From: Chondrus crispus
Taxonomy: Eukaryota > Rhodophyta > Florideophyceae > Gigartinales > Gigartinaceae
Assembly: GCF_000350225.1 (NCBI RefSeq)
Contig: NW_005178479.1
Span: forward strand, 65,515-129,514
DNA: 64,000 nt
Direction of reading: 5' to 3'
Shown: piece by piece, positions 9,980 through 19,106 of the stretch
Position numbering within the stretch: position 1 is the stretch's first letter
Layout: each line of letters starts with the position of its first letter
The notes under the pieces: generated by a model
What the model saw: the letters and a program-made list of their open reading frames with translations, nothing else
What the model was told of the DNA's origin: nothing
Database searches by the model: none
Program-made: the position numbers and the translations under genes

Positions 9980-11306
9980 GGCCGAGGCTTCCTTTAAGGA
10001 GGCCCGGTGGTGTGCCTCGTCCGATAGACACTGAATAAATTGCATCACTTGTGCTTCCTCGCGCGGTACGTAGGGGACAGAACCCCCTTGGTCAAGAGTA
10101 GGGAGGGGAAGTTTCCCCGTCTAGGTGAGGAGACGGAACCACGGCAGCCGATGGCCGCGCCGTATGCGGCGCGGCAGCCGCAGTCCGCGAGAATAGCTTC
10201 CCTCCCTCGGACGGGGGGGGGGAACTGGACGCGTCCCGGGGTCGGACCCGGCCTATTCTACCGGGGGACCACCGCGGGGGTGTCCCCAGGATACGAGTAG
10301 AATAATTCGCCCCCCGCCTTTCGGGCAACGCGATACTGAGTACGCTAAAAAAAGAGCGGGGACGGTCTCGTCCAACGAGGAGAACAATTTCCCCACCTCC
10401 CAATGGAGGAGGGTGATGCGCACGCTCTGAAAGCGGTAATTACCTCGGTGACCGAGGGGAAGAGTGCGCCCCCTTTGCGGGAAGAGGGGGTAGCGAGTAC
10501 GCTATATTAGCGAGGACAGTCTCGTCGAACGACGGGAACAACTTCTCCACCTCCCAAGGGAGGAGGGTGATGCGCACGCTCTGAAAGCGGTAATTACCTC
10601 GGTGACCGAGTGGAAGAGGGCGCCCCCTTTGCAGGAAGAGGGGGTAGCGAGTACGCTATATTAGCGAGGACAGTCTCGTCGAACGAGGGGAACAACTTCT
10701 CCACCTCCCAAGGGAGGAGGGTGGCGAGCACGCTCTGAAAGCGGTAATTACCTCGGTGACCGAGTGGAAGAGTGCGCCCCCTTTGCGGGAAGAGGGGGTA
10801 GCGAGTACGCTATATTAGCGAGAACAGTCTCGTCGAACGAGGGGAACAACTTCTCCACCTCCCAAGGGAGGGGGGTGGCGAGCACGCTCTGAAGCGGAGA
10901 GTACCTCGTTGACCGAGTCGAAGAATTCGCCCCCCCTCTGCGGGAAAACGGGTAGCGGTCCACCGGGTTGTTCGCGCCGGCGCGCGCGCGGTCGCCGTCC
11001 CACGAGCGGGGGGTCGGGTGAGTACCCGCCGTACGGCTGGGGAGGAGACACTGCCAACAAAAACCGACGGGACGGGTCGGTGGTCCGTCCTCGTCCGGCA
11101 GGGGAGCTTCCCAAAAAATTAGCGAAAATAACCCACTTCGGAAAAAATCAAAACTCAAAAAATCAAATGTCACAGGTGGGCGGCCGTGGTTGGCTGGCGG
11201 AGTGGCCCCGGAGGCGGTTCGCGCCGACGCGTTGCGCGTTTCCATAGGGCCGTACAGTTGGCCCTCGTACCTCATCAGGGGAGTACAGGGCCGCGCTCTA
11301 ACCCGC
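9980..11306. other. Non-coding spacer between the convergent antisense gene and pol of element B
   Basis: No gene is supported. It contains the 154-bp tandem repeats and several poly-G/poly-C runs with hairpin potential. The polyadenylation or termination signals of both convergent transcripts probably lie here. Confidence 0.5.
10330..10920. repeat. 154-bp tandem repeat, about 3.8 copies
   Basis: The word (G)ACAGTCTCGTCGAACGA starts near 10361 (variant), 10515, 10669 and 10823, giving a period of exactly 154 bp. Each unit holds several short inverted repeats: ACCTCCCAAGGGAGGAGG, CTCGGTGACCGAG, and CCCCCTTT paired with AGAGGGGG. Units two to four are nearly identical; the first is more diverged. 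Confidence 0.9.
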
Positions 11307-14300
11307 TTAATTCCCGAGTCCGACGCTGTCGGGATGAGCCCATAGCGCGCGGTCGGGGATTGGGATTCGCTTTTTCCGGCAGTATCGCGCGACCGTATTG
11401 TAGTCGATGTGGCGGGCGGGCTCCCAGGTCGACTCGGCGTCGCTGTACCCATACCAACGTACGCGAAACAGGGGGAGCCCGTCATCTCCCGGTCCGTGCC
11501 CGGTTAGCGAATGTACAACGTAAGCGTCTGTGGGGTCTCCTGCGTTATTGACGGGAGGTAAGGACTCAGCCACCGGTGAGGTATTTGGCACGCAGAAGGC
11601 GTCGGGTTGGAACGTGCACTTCGCGGCAAGACGCGTGGCACCCGACGCGATGAACGCGCGGTGAGCGGGGCCGATCGCCAGAGGGGCGAAGGGGACAACG
11701 CAGCGAGGCGCGGGTGGGTCCGTAGGGGCCACTGTTGGCTCGGGTGCTATAGGGCTCTCCCTCGCAGTCCGCGCGCGCGTTGCGGGGCGCGAGTCTGATT
11801 CTTCCCCACGCGGCGGACTCTCCTTTATCTCGACCTGAGAGCGGTACCCAGCGAGTCTCGAGCGGATGTCCTCGATTCCCCCACTGGTTACCGCGTCCAT
11901 CAATCCCGGCGTACGCGACTTCGCGGACGCCGGTGTAGCGAGGGTCCCTTCTGAGGCGGTAGCTTCGGGGAGGTTACGGTCCTCCCCGTCTGACTCCACC
12001 CGTTCCAGCGGGGGATCCTCCCCGTTGCTCCTCAACGGGGGTGCCTTGACAACTCGGTCACGAGAGAGCCGGTCTTTCAGTCCCGTCCCCCGTATTATGG
12101 TGACGGTGTGGTCGTCCACCTGTACGACAGGGAAGGGTCCCTCGGTCCGCGGTGCGAGCTTATTGTTAACCCGGTCCTTGTCCGTTTTCTCTTCGGACCG
12201 TAGCGCGGCCTCCCGGTTCACGAGTACTTGATCCCCCACCCGATAGTCCGGGGTGGGGTGGCGTATCCGATTATCGAAATCGTTCTTATACCGCTCCTGT
12301 CCGGCCAGCAAGTGGCGGCTGGCCGTCGACATCAGGCTGCGGAGCCACGCTAGGTAGCGGACCTTGAACTGCGCCCTTGAGGCGGATGGGTCCAACAGCG
12401 GCGTTTGTTGCAGGGATAACGGACTCGGGGTCCGGGATAATACCAGGTCGAACGGTCGCATACCGATCATCCTGTTCGCCGTGCAATTATAGCCGTACGT
12501 CAGTGCGTCCGTGTACTGATCCCAGTCACGTTGATTATCGGCGAGGTAATGCCGGAGGGTTGATACCAACGTACGGTTGAATCTCTCCACCTGCCCATTG
12601 GTTTGGGGGTGATACGCCGTGGTAAACACGCTCTCAATTGAGAGTATCCTGCATACTGCCAGGAAAAACCTCGATGTGAATTGTCCTCCGTTATCGGAGA
12701 GAAGTTTCACTGGGGCGCCGTATACGAACACCCAGTGGGAAATAAACGCCTGAGCAACCGTTTCAGCGGTAATCCTCTTGAGCGGGACCGTCCTGGTCAG
12801 CTTGGAGTATCTGTCCGTCATCACCAAGAGGTAACGGTTTCCTCTTGGTGTACGGGGAAGTTCGCCGAGAATATCGATGGCGATGTACTCCAGGGGCCCT
12901 GACGGAGGAAATGTCTTCAACTCAGAGTTGTGCTTCCGCAGTTTGATGCGTGCCTTCGCGCAGTCGGGACACATCCTTACGGTCGAGTAGGAGTCCACCG
13001 ACATGCTTGGCCAGTAGAACCGCTGTCTTATCGTATAGAACAATCGCCTGCCTCCCGGGTGACCGGAGGTGGCGGGATAATGCGACAAGTACAACAACCT
13101 TTCCCGGAGGGTTGTGGGTACTACGATCTGTTCCACACCGTCGAGGTGGGCTTTCCGGCAGACCAGCCCTTCCTGATTCACGAAGAATCGGGACCGGCGC
13201 AATTCAGCGAACCCCTCCCCCTTCTCAAGACGGGAAGTCACCTCCTTGCAAAATGGGTCGGAGTGCTGTTCACGAGAGAAGTCTTCGTGGGTTATCGCGG
13301 CCATCGAGGCCGGGGGGTCCAGCGCGTAGCAACCCGCGGAAATTTCGACGTCGGTGGGGTCGTAGGTCTCCTCTTGATGCTGAGGCTCATCGTTGAAATT
13401 CAGGACGGAGTAGCAAGGAATTTCTTCGTCGGTCGGGACAGTCGTACCCCCCGTAGATGGGATACGGCTCAGCGCATCGGCGAGGCAGTTCTTGATTCCC
13501 TTCACGTAGGTTACGTCGAAGTCATATTCGGCAAGGCGCAAGCGCCACCGGGCAAGTCGGCCACTCGCATCGGCGAGGTTCATCAGCCACCGCAGGGAGT
13601 GGTGGTCGGTGTTGACCGTGAACCGCTCCCTTTCCAGGTATGGGCGGAGCGTCTGTACCGCCCATACGATGGCGAGGCATTCCTTCTCGGTTGTCGAGTA
13701 GTTGCGTTCCGCTGACGAGAGCGTGCGTGACCAATACCCGACAGGGTATCGGTGTCCATCCTCGTGGGTCTGCAGTAGTGTGCAGCCCAACTGAGCGTCT
13801 GATGCATCCGTATCCAGCGAGTAGGGGCGCCCCAGTCTTGGGAGTTTTAAGACTGGTGGCGAAATTAAGCACTCCTTCAGTGTCTGGAAGGCCGTGGTCT
13901 GCTCTTCATCCAGATTGGGAAGGACATCCGGCTCTCCTTTTCGGAGCATAGCCGTAAGGGGCGCCGCTATCTTGGCGAAATGATCGACGAAACGTCGGTA
14001 GACATTACACATTCCCAAGAACGAGCGCAGCTCGGTCTGGGTCCGTGGTTGAGTCGCTTCTGAGAGCGCTTTCACATTCTTCGGGTGGACCTCGAGTTCG
14101 CCCGGTCGAATGATATGACCCAGGTACTCGACAGAGTCCTGAAAAAACCTGCACTTGTTAAGTTTAAGTGATAATCCCTCCTGCTGCAGAGCACGGAGTA
14201 TTACGTCCACATCCTTGAGGTGCGTGTCATAATCCTTGGAGAAGATTATGATATCATCAAGGTAGATGAGACAGCTCTTCCAGCGATAGCCTGAGAGGAG

Positions 14301-16217
14301 GATATCCAACATACGTTGAAAGGTGGCCGGGGCGTTCATCAGCCCGAAGGGCATACGGTTGAATTGATACGTCCCGGCGTGGCACGTAAACGTGGTTTTC
14401 GGTCGATCCTCCTTGGCGACTGGAATTTGCCAGTACCCAGAGTTACAATCAAGGGTAGAAAAGACCTTGGCTTCCCCGAGCGTGTCAAGACACTCGTCCA
14501 TCCGGGGGATGGGGTAAGTATCTCGCACGATCAACGCGTTCAGCCGTCGGTAATCGATGCAGAAACGGAGGCTCCCATCTGACTTGGGTATGAGCACAAC
14601 GGAGGACGCCCATTCGGACTTGGACCGGGTGATCACCCCGTTGGCTAACATCTCGTCCACCGAGGCTTGTCCCGCCTCACGGGCGCGGGGACCAGCGCGA
14701 TATGGCTGACAACGAAACGGCTTTGCGCCGGGGGTGAGTTCGATGCGATGCTCGGTCGCTCGGACTTCACCCAAATTCCCGTTCCACATCGCGGCGTACG
14801 GCGCGAGCATGGTGCGAACCTGCCCTCGCACTTGCGCCCGCAGGTGGTCGAGGGGAACTGCCTCCTGCGGAGGGGATGTCTCCGCTTGGGGGAGGACACC
14901 GCGAGGGGTCCTCTCGCCCTGTAGAGGGGGGCTCCCCTCGGAGAATTCCGCGGCTAGGACCGCGTCCAACGGCATCGCCGTGCGCACCATCGCCCGCGGA
15001 TGGGGAGTGACGAAGCCAACGACTTGGTTCTTCGATAGCCTCTTGTCGGCGGACGAGAAGTTCGCCATGAGGACCTTGAACTCTTGCAACGGGGAGATGC
15101 ACACCACCCCGTTGGAGAGGGAGAGCCGATGCTTCGCATATAACTGCGGGTTCGCCTCGAGAACCGAGAGTCCGTTCCGTCCACTTGTGACGTAAACCCA
15201 GGTCTGGGTGCCCGCCGGAAGGTTGACGGCGCGGGAAACCTTGAGCTTGGGCGAAATCCGCCCCGCTTGCGGGGAATACTCCTGCTCCGTCGGGAGTGGA
15301 GGACTGTTCACGGCCCGGGCAGCCGGCTTGCGGACGATGGGAATTTTTGTGCCATCGTCCAGCTGCACCACTTTGCGTCTTGGGTAAATCGCCTCCACAA
15401 ACTTGTCGTTGAACTCACACCCCAAAATGACGGGGGCGGCTAACCGTTCACAGACGATGAATGTAAACCTAATGGTGCGGTCGCCTAACCGCACCACGAG
15501 GGGGATTTTTCCGCTTGTACGCAATGGTCTCCCATTGGCGTCAGCGATGGACGGGATTTCTCCCGGAATAATCAGCGCTTCCCATCCGGAGGGAAGCGTG
15601 TTGGCACGTACGAAATTGGAGCCCGCTCCTGTATCCAATATTGTGAGCTGGTGCACCAATATCGACGGGGATAATCCAAGGTCTGCGTAGACCTTGTAAT
15701 TCCGCCGAGACAGCGCAAGCGCTGTCTCGGGATGGCTAACACCCCTTGCAGGCGGGGGGGTGTTTTTCCGCCAAGGTCGGCGTAAGGTACCGAGCCCTTC
15801 GGGGTCGGGGTCTCCCTGGGATAGCCCAGTGTGTTTGCGGCCGAGTATCCGGTACCGCTTCTCCGTCTCGGGAGGTGTGGACGATTCCGCCTCCTTGGGC
15901 GACAGATCCGGGGACGTGCCCGTGTCCACCTCAGCGGCTGCAGGCTGAGGCTCTCCTAGTTTTTTGGAGGAGAAAGAGCTTCCCCGGGGGGCGGAGGGTT
16001 CCTCGTCCCGGTACCCGCACGCGGCGGCGGGCCGGCGACGGCTTCGGGGTTCATTACCCGGTTCGCCTCGTAACTGAGAAGGGCGACGGCTCGGAGGTAC
16101 GCCTCCGGAGGCACTCGGCTCTTTTGGGCCGCGGTCAACTTCCCGTACTGATGGGGTACGAGGGATACATCCTTCACCTTCATGTCGCAGTCGGGGGAAA
16201 TGTGGTCCCCGACCCAA
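11307..16217 (-). CDS. pol: pol polyprotein of element B (protease-RT-RNase H-integrase-chromodomain)
   Basis: An open frame of 1636 codons; in practice it is entered by -1 frameshifting from gag at 15959-15965, so the residues before about 85 are probably not made. Protease: ILDTGAGSNF near residue 195. Reverse transcriptase about 500-690 with LIYLDDIIIFS near 653. RNase H: LDTDASDAQLG near 800. Integrase: HHCC finger (H...GHPGGRR ... CPDCAK) near 1045-1090 and the D,D,E triad in IDILGE, LSDNGGQF and NGQVERFNR (about 1112, 1174, 1210). Chromodomain with FRVRWYGYSDAESTWEP near 1580, placing it among chromoviruses, whose chromodomain directs integration to marked chromatin. All catalytic motifs are intact, so this copy may be active or only recently silent. 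Confidence 0.95.
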   Translation of the reverse strand: MGRGPHFPRLRHEGEGCIPRTPSVREVDRGPKEPSASGGVPPSRRPSQLRGEPGNEPRSRRRPAAACGYRDEEPSAPRGSSFSSKKLGEPQPAAAEVDTGTSPDLSPKEAESSTPPETEKRYRILGRKHTGLSQGDPDPEGLGTLRRPWRKNTPPPARGVSHPETALALSRRNYKVYADLGLSPSILVHQLTILDTGAGSNFVRANTLPSGWEALIIPGEIPSIADANGRPLRTSGKIPLVVRLGDRTIRFTFIVCERLAAPVILGCEFNDKFVEAIYPRRKVVQLDDGTKIPIVRKPAARAVNSPPLPTEQEYSPQAGRISPKLKVSRAVNLPAGTQTWVYVTSGRNGLSVLEANPQLYAKHRLSLSNGVVCISPLQEFKVLMANFSSADKRLSKNQVVGFVTPHPRAMVRTAMPLDAVLAAEFSEGSPPLQGERTPRGVLPQAETSPPQEAVPLDHLRAQVRGQVRTMLAPYAAMWNGNLGEVRATEHRIELTPGAKPFRCQPYRAGPRAREAGQASVDEMLANGVITRSKSEWASSVVLIPKSDGSLRFCIDYRRLNALIVRDTYPIPRMDECLDTLGEAKVFSTLDCNSGYWQIPVAKEDRPKTTFTCHAGTYQFNRMPFGLMNAPATFQRMLDILLSGYRWKSCLIYLDDIIIFSKDYDTHLKDVDVILRALQQEGLSLKLNKCRFFQDSVEYLGHIIRPGELEVHPKNVKALSEATQPRTQTELRSFLGMCNVYRRFVDHFAKIAAPLTAMLRKGEPDVLPNLDEEQTTAFQTLKECLISPPVLKLPRLGRPYSLDTDASDAQLGCTLLQTHEDGHRYPVGYWSRTLSSAERNYSTTEKECLAIVWAVQTLRPYLERERFTVNTDHHSLRWLMNLADASGRLARWRLRLAEYDFDVTYVKGIKNCLADALSRIPSTGGTTVPTDEEIPCYSVLNFNDEPQHQEETYDPTDVEISAGCYALDPPASMAAITHEDFSREQHSDPFCKEVTSRLEKGEGFAELRRSRFFVNQEGLVCRKAHLDGVEQIVVPTTLRERLLYLSHYPATSGHPGGRRLFYTIRQRFYWPSMSVDSYSTVRMCPDCAKARIKLRKHNSELKTFPPSGPLEYIAIDILGELPRTPRGNRYLLVMTDRYSKLTRTVPLKRITAETVAQAFISHWVFVYGAPVKLLSDNGGQFTSRFFLAVCRILSIESVFTTAYHPQTNGQVERFNRTLVSTLRHYLADNQRDWDQYTDALTYGYNCTANRMIGMRPFDLVLSRTPSPLSLQQTPLLDPSASRAQFKVRYLAWLRSLMSTASRHLLAGQERYKNDFDNRIRHPTPDYRVGDQVLVNREAALRSEEKTDKDRVNNKLAPRTEGPFPVVQVDDHTVTIIRGTGLKDRLSRDRVVKAPPLRSNGEDPPLERVESDGEDRNLPEATASEGTLATPASAKSRTPGLMDAVTSGGIEDIRSRLAGYRSQVEIKESPPRGEESDSRPATRARTARESPIAPEPTVAPTDPPAPRCVVPFAPLAIGPAHRAFIASGATRLAAKCTFQPDAFCVPNTSPVAESLPPVNNAGDPTDAYVVHSLTGHGPGDDGLPLFRVRWYGYSDAESTWEPARHIDYNTVARYCRKKRIPIPDRALWAHPDSVGLGN
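15932..15965 (-). promoter_or_regulatory. Programmed -1 ribosomal frameshift signal between gag and pol of element B
   Basis: The minus strand gives the slippery heptamer A AAA AAC (plus 15959-15965), correctly phased with the gag codons CCA AAA AAC, followed at once by the gag stop TAG (15956-15958). Eight bases after the heptamer comes a perfect 7-bp stem, CCTCAGC ... GCTGAGG, with an 8-base loop. Pol lies exactly in the -1 frame. This matches the retroviral-type signal in sequence, phase and spacing. Confidence 0.88.
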
Positions 16218-17161
16218 TAACAGGTGAAGCAGATGATCTGCGGGGACGGAGGTCCCCGCAGATCCTTCTGGTAATTACGGGACGTTTTCCCCGGTGGAAG
16301 TCCGCGACAGCCCTCGGCGGGCTCTCGAGCGGGTTGATACGGCTTGCGCCGGTCGCCGTAAAACAGCGAGTCTCCGTCGTTGAAGGAGGATTCTTCCGTC
16401 GGGAGGGAAGGAGCCCCCCCGGCGAGGTCACCATCGGTAGCGAAGTAGTTCTCGGCTCCCCGGGCCGTTTGAAAACTGGGAGGGGGGCCGGTCGACGACG
16501 ACGGGGCGCCATCCAGGGCAGCGAGAACCTGTTTAACCGGGCGAGGCTTCCCGAATTCCACGCGGCGCCCCGCCCCGTGCTGGGCCCGGAAAGCATCGCC
16601 GTGCGAGCGCGCGTGGGCGATGGTATCCTCGAACGAGGATCGCGGTCGATCCTCGCGAGCTTGTAACACCAGCGGCTTGATCGCGGGGGTGAGCCCCTCG
16701 ATGAAGAGGGTCGTCCTCTCGTATGCCGAGTGCACGTCCCCGCACCTCCCCAGGTTGGACATTCGAGTAGCGTACTCGGTTTCCAGTTCGCCCGGCTTCT
16801 GGCGTAGCTCCCTCAATGCCGTGAGGGCCCGCTCGATCTCGAGGTTCGTTGCATATGTGCGCAACAGCCAATTGACGGCGGCGGCCCAGCTCGCGATCCC
16901 CTGAGATTTGCGGTGCAGTCCCCGCTGGGACTCATACGCTTCCTTCGCTGGCGGAGCCAGCAGATGGGGTAGGGCCATCAGGGCCATCGCCTCGGTCATA
17001 TTGGCGTTGTCAAAATTTTCCTTGCAGCGAGCCAGGAAACTGATGACCCTGATAGGATCTACCCCGCTGAATTTGTACTCCCCCATGACCACGAGGAGGT
17101 ACTGCACCCTCTTACGGGTGGTAGCGTAGACCCGGTCGTCCAGGGTTGAGTCGGTATCCAC
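15956..17161 (-). CDS. gag: gag capsid and nucleocapsid ORF of element B
   Basis: 401 codons, ending at the frameshift site. Residues about 15-180 form the gypsy-type capsid (ends FIEGLTPAIKPLVLQARED). Near residue 295 is a zinc knuckle, CFTCYWVGDHISPDC, which is CX2CX5HX4C, one residue longer than the standard CCHC spacing. The frame is the same as the upstream ORF 17183-18205 and is separated from it only by a TGA at 17183-17185, so both may be one gag. The aligned position in element C is a sense codon, arguing that the TGA is either a recent mutation or a leaky stop. Confidence 0.9.
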   Translation of the reverse strand: MDTDSTLDDRVYATTRKRVQYLLVVMGEYKFSGVDPIRVISFLARCKENFDNANMTEAMALMALPHLLAPPAKEAYESQRGLHRKSQGIASWAAAVNWLLRTYATNLEIERALTALRELRQKPGELETEYATRMSNLGRCGDVHSAYERTTLFIEGLTPAIKPLVLQAREDRPRSSFEDTIAHARSHGDAFRAQHGAGRRVEFGKPRPVKQVLAALDGAPSSSTGPPPSFQTARGAENYFATDGDLAGGAPSLPTEESSFNDGDSLFYGDRRKPYQPAREPAEGCRGLPPGKTSRNYQKDLRGPPSPQIICFTCYWVGDHISPDCDMKVKDVSLVPHQYGKLTAAQKSRVPPEAYLRAVALLSYEANRVMNPEAVAGPPPRAGTGTRNPPPPGEALSPPKN

Positions 17162-17182
17162 GAGGCGGTAGGCTCGGTAGTT

Positions 17183-18205
17183 TCACACACCTCTGAACCG
17201 GTGGTTCGTCGGCTTCCAGACAGAAACCTTTTTCTGTTTGGGGCCGAACGTCGGCGTTGGGGCCGTAAGGGACTCTGACTCGGAGTCGGTCTCCGAGTCA
17301 GAGGAGGATGACGAGGACGGGCTTGAGTACCCGTCCGGAGGGTGTCCATCCTTTCGTCCTTTGCGACGGTTCGCCTTCCGCTCTTTCCGACTGGGTTTGG
17401 ACTTTTTTCGTCGTCCACTCCCCTCGTCGTCTGAGCTTCCCCCTTGATCGGGGTTCTCTCCCCGTAAATTCTGGGAAGGTAAATCACCTTCAAGGTGGAT
17501 AGGTCCGGCGGAGGCTCCCTCGCGGGAGGCTCCTGCCGCGGTTCGCGACGCCTGCGGGTTGGCGGAGAATTGGGGTGCGGTCTCCATGGAGGGGACCCGT
17601 ATCCCCGCGGCTTGCAGCGCCGGCGTTGTCACGTTGGAAAAGAGCAGGCTCTTATTCAACGGGGGCAGCCCCTCAGCGGGAGGGAGAGTCGCTACTCCGA
17701 CTGTAGTCGGAGGGATTCCAGCAGCGGAGGCTGATGTTTGCGTCTTCAAGATGGCAATTTCTCGACGGAGGGCCTTGAGTTCCTCCGCCGTGGCGGTCTC
17801 CTCTTGCTTACGCAGGATGGCAGCCTCCTTGGCGCTGGCAGCTATGTCCGCCTGCCAGGCCTTGGTGAGCACGCCTTCCAGGGCGGTTAGGCGATCGCAC
17901 TCTCGCGCGGCTTGTACCTCGGCTTGGGCCGCGATAGTTTCCTCAATAAAAGTCTTGAGGTTTTCTCGCAGCGCCGACGGTTGCGCTGCGAGCTTCTCCG
18001 CTACAGTATTGAGCGTGAATCTTTCCGCTTCTCGGAGGGTCTCGCGACAACTCCGAGTGATCCACGCCGCAACTGGCGGAGGCACGTCTCGAGGATGGGC
18101 CTCACGGGACGAATCGGACCCGGATACCATAGCCTTGAGCTTGTCGAAACCTGTTGAAACAGAGATAGAACACCTAGGACCAAAACGGTAAGGGATAAGG
18201 GACAC
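17183..18205 (-). CDS. gag N-terminal (coiled-coil) ORF of element B
   Basis: 340 codons beginning 10 bases after the primer-binding site. Residues about 60-180 are a long Ala/Glu/Arg-rich predicted coiled coil (ECDRLTALEGVLTKAWQ, EEELKALRREIA-type heptads). Residues about 255-320 are very basic, then Ser/Asp/Glu-rich (SSSSSSDSETDSESE). It corresponds to the first gag ORF in elements C and D. The likely role is Gag multimerisation. It ends with TGA in the same frame as the capsid ORF, with the residues KPTNHRF next to it matching NPTNHLF of element C. Confidence 0.75.
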   Translation of the reverse strand: MSLIPYRFGPRCSISVSTGFDKLKAMVSGSDSSREAHPRDVPPPVAAWITRSCRETLREAERFTLNTVAEKLAAQPSALRENLKTFIEETIAAQAEVQAARECDRLTALEGVLTKAWQADIAASAKEAAILRKQEETATAEELKALRREIAILKTQTSASAAGIPPTTVGVATLPPAEGLPPLNKSLLFSNVTTPALQAAGIRVPSMETAPQFSANPQASRTAAGASREGASAGPIHLEGDLPSQNLRGENPDQGGSSDDEGSGRRKKSKPSRKERKANRRKGRKDGHPPDGYSSPSSSSSSDSETDSESESLTAPTPTFGPKQKKVSVWKPTNHRFRGV

Positions 18206-18214
18206 TCCGTAGAC

Positions 18215-18232
18215 TTCTAGGTCGGGAGACCA
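18215..18232 (-). other. tRNA primer-binding site of element B
   Basis: Three bases inside the 5' LTR; minus strand TGGTCTCCCGACCTAGAA. Identical to the site in elements C and D. Confidence 0.85.
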
Positions 18233-18235
18233 AAA

Positions 18236-18935
18236 TGTCGTGCACTGAGGGGGAAGGGTGGGATCCCCCTCTGGCAGAGCGCGCGCGTTCGGGGGCGCGT
18301 GTAGGGGGTTATCGGGAGACCACCCGCAAGGGACCGGTACGGGGCCGGGCGCGAAGCGCAGTAGGGAAAGTAAGGGAAAAAGTGGAAAAACAGAGCCCAG
18401 GAGGGGCGGAGCGGTAGGGACAGCTGTCGCGCGGAGGGCCGGGCGTGGCGGGACGACGCGCGCGGTAGAGGCAGGAGGGAATCGGGACGTAGATGGCTCG
18501 CAGGGTACCGTCGTGGGACGGGGACCGACGCGAGGCTACGACTCCGTTCCAGAAACCCGAGTTGTAGACCCAAAGCTTCGTGAGGATTTACTTAGGGTCG
18601 GACGTCGGCTATGTACTAGCCGACGTCCGGGCGATAATTAATTAAACTAAAATTACTAAATTGGACGACGGCGGCGATGGCCGGAGAAACTCCTCTTGGG
18701 GAGGTATGACAACCACTACACGTGGGGAATGACACGATTAACGTGAGGAATAACACGGGTACACGTGTATAGAACTGTCAGTATGTCGACAGGGCTCCAT
18801 GGAGCTTACACCCGGACACGAGCGGGGGTTTGGATACACGGTTACACGTGGTACATACCTCACTTATGATAGTGAGGCATTCCGCGTGTGCTACAGTACA
18901 GCACCGCGATTACGCGGGGCGGTCAGTGCTCTACA
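18236..18935 (-). repeat. 5' LTR of element B
   Basis: 700 bp, one visible substitution from the copy at 7420-8119. It is followed by GGCAG at 18936-18940. Confidence 0.95.
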
Positions 18936-19106
18936 GGCAGCGCGTACATTTGTTGGCTGTGCCGGACGTACGGCCATTCCATGTACGCGTGCCCGTTCCT
19001 GTCGCCGGAACAGCGTCAGTTCACGGCGTACAGGAACTACCGCTATCAGATGGAGACGCACCCCGGAATGCGCAATCTCATCCAGCAGTCTACGCGGGCA
19101 GACTGA
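18936..19106 (+). pseudogene. gag of element A, 3' part with the zinc knuckle
   Basis: Continues the frame broken at 7419. Directly after the target duplication it encodes CWLCRTYGHSMYAC, a perfect CX2CX4HX4C nucleocapsid knuckle, then about 40 residues to TGA at 19104-19106. Element B therefore landed a few codons upstream of the first cysteine. Confidence 0.88.

Larger units (their letters stand above)
7420..18935 (-). mobile_element. Element B: complete young Ty3/gypsy chromovirus, minus strand, 11,516 bp
   Basis: Direct 700-bp LTRs (7420-8119 and 18236-18935) flanked by GGCAG at 7415-7419 and 18936-18940. On the minus strand: 5' LTR (right), primer-binding site 18215-18232, gag N-terminal ORF, gag capsid/nucleocapsid ORF, -1 frameshift site, pol with protease, RT, RNase H, integrase and chromodomain, then tandem repeats, an antisense gene on plus (8303-9979), polypurine tract and 3' LTR (left). 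I see only one difference between the LTRs (near 7592 versus 18408), so the insertion is recent. It is the most intact retrotransposon in the window; the one lesion is a TGA between the two gag ORFs. Confidence 0.95.

Noticed and set aside
15746-16666. Plus-strand frame of 306 codons opposite gag/pol of element B
   Set aside because: It overlaps the well-supported gag and pol frames, has low-complexity composition and no homologue in C at the equivalent place.
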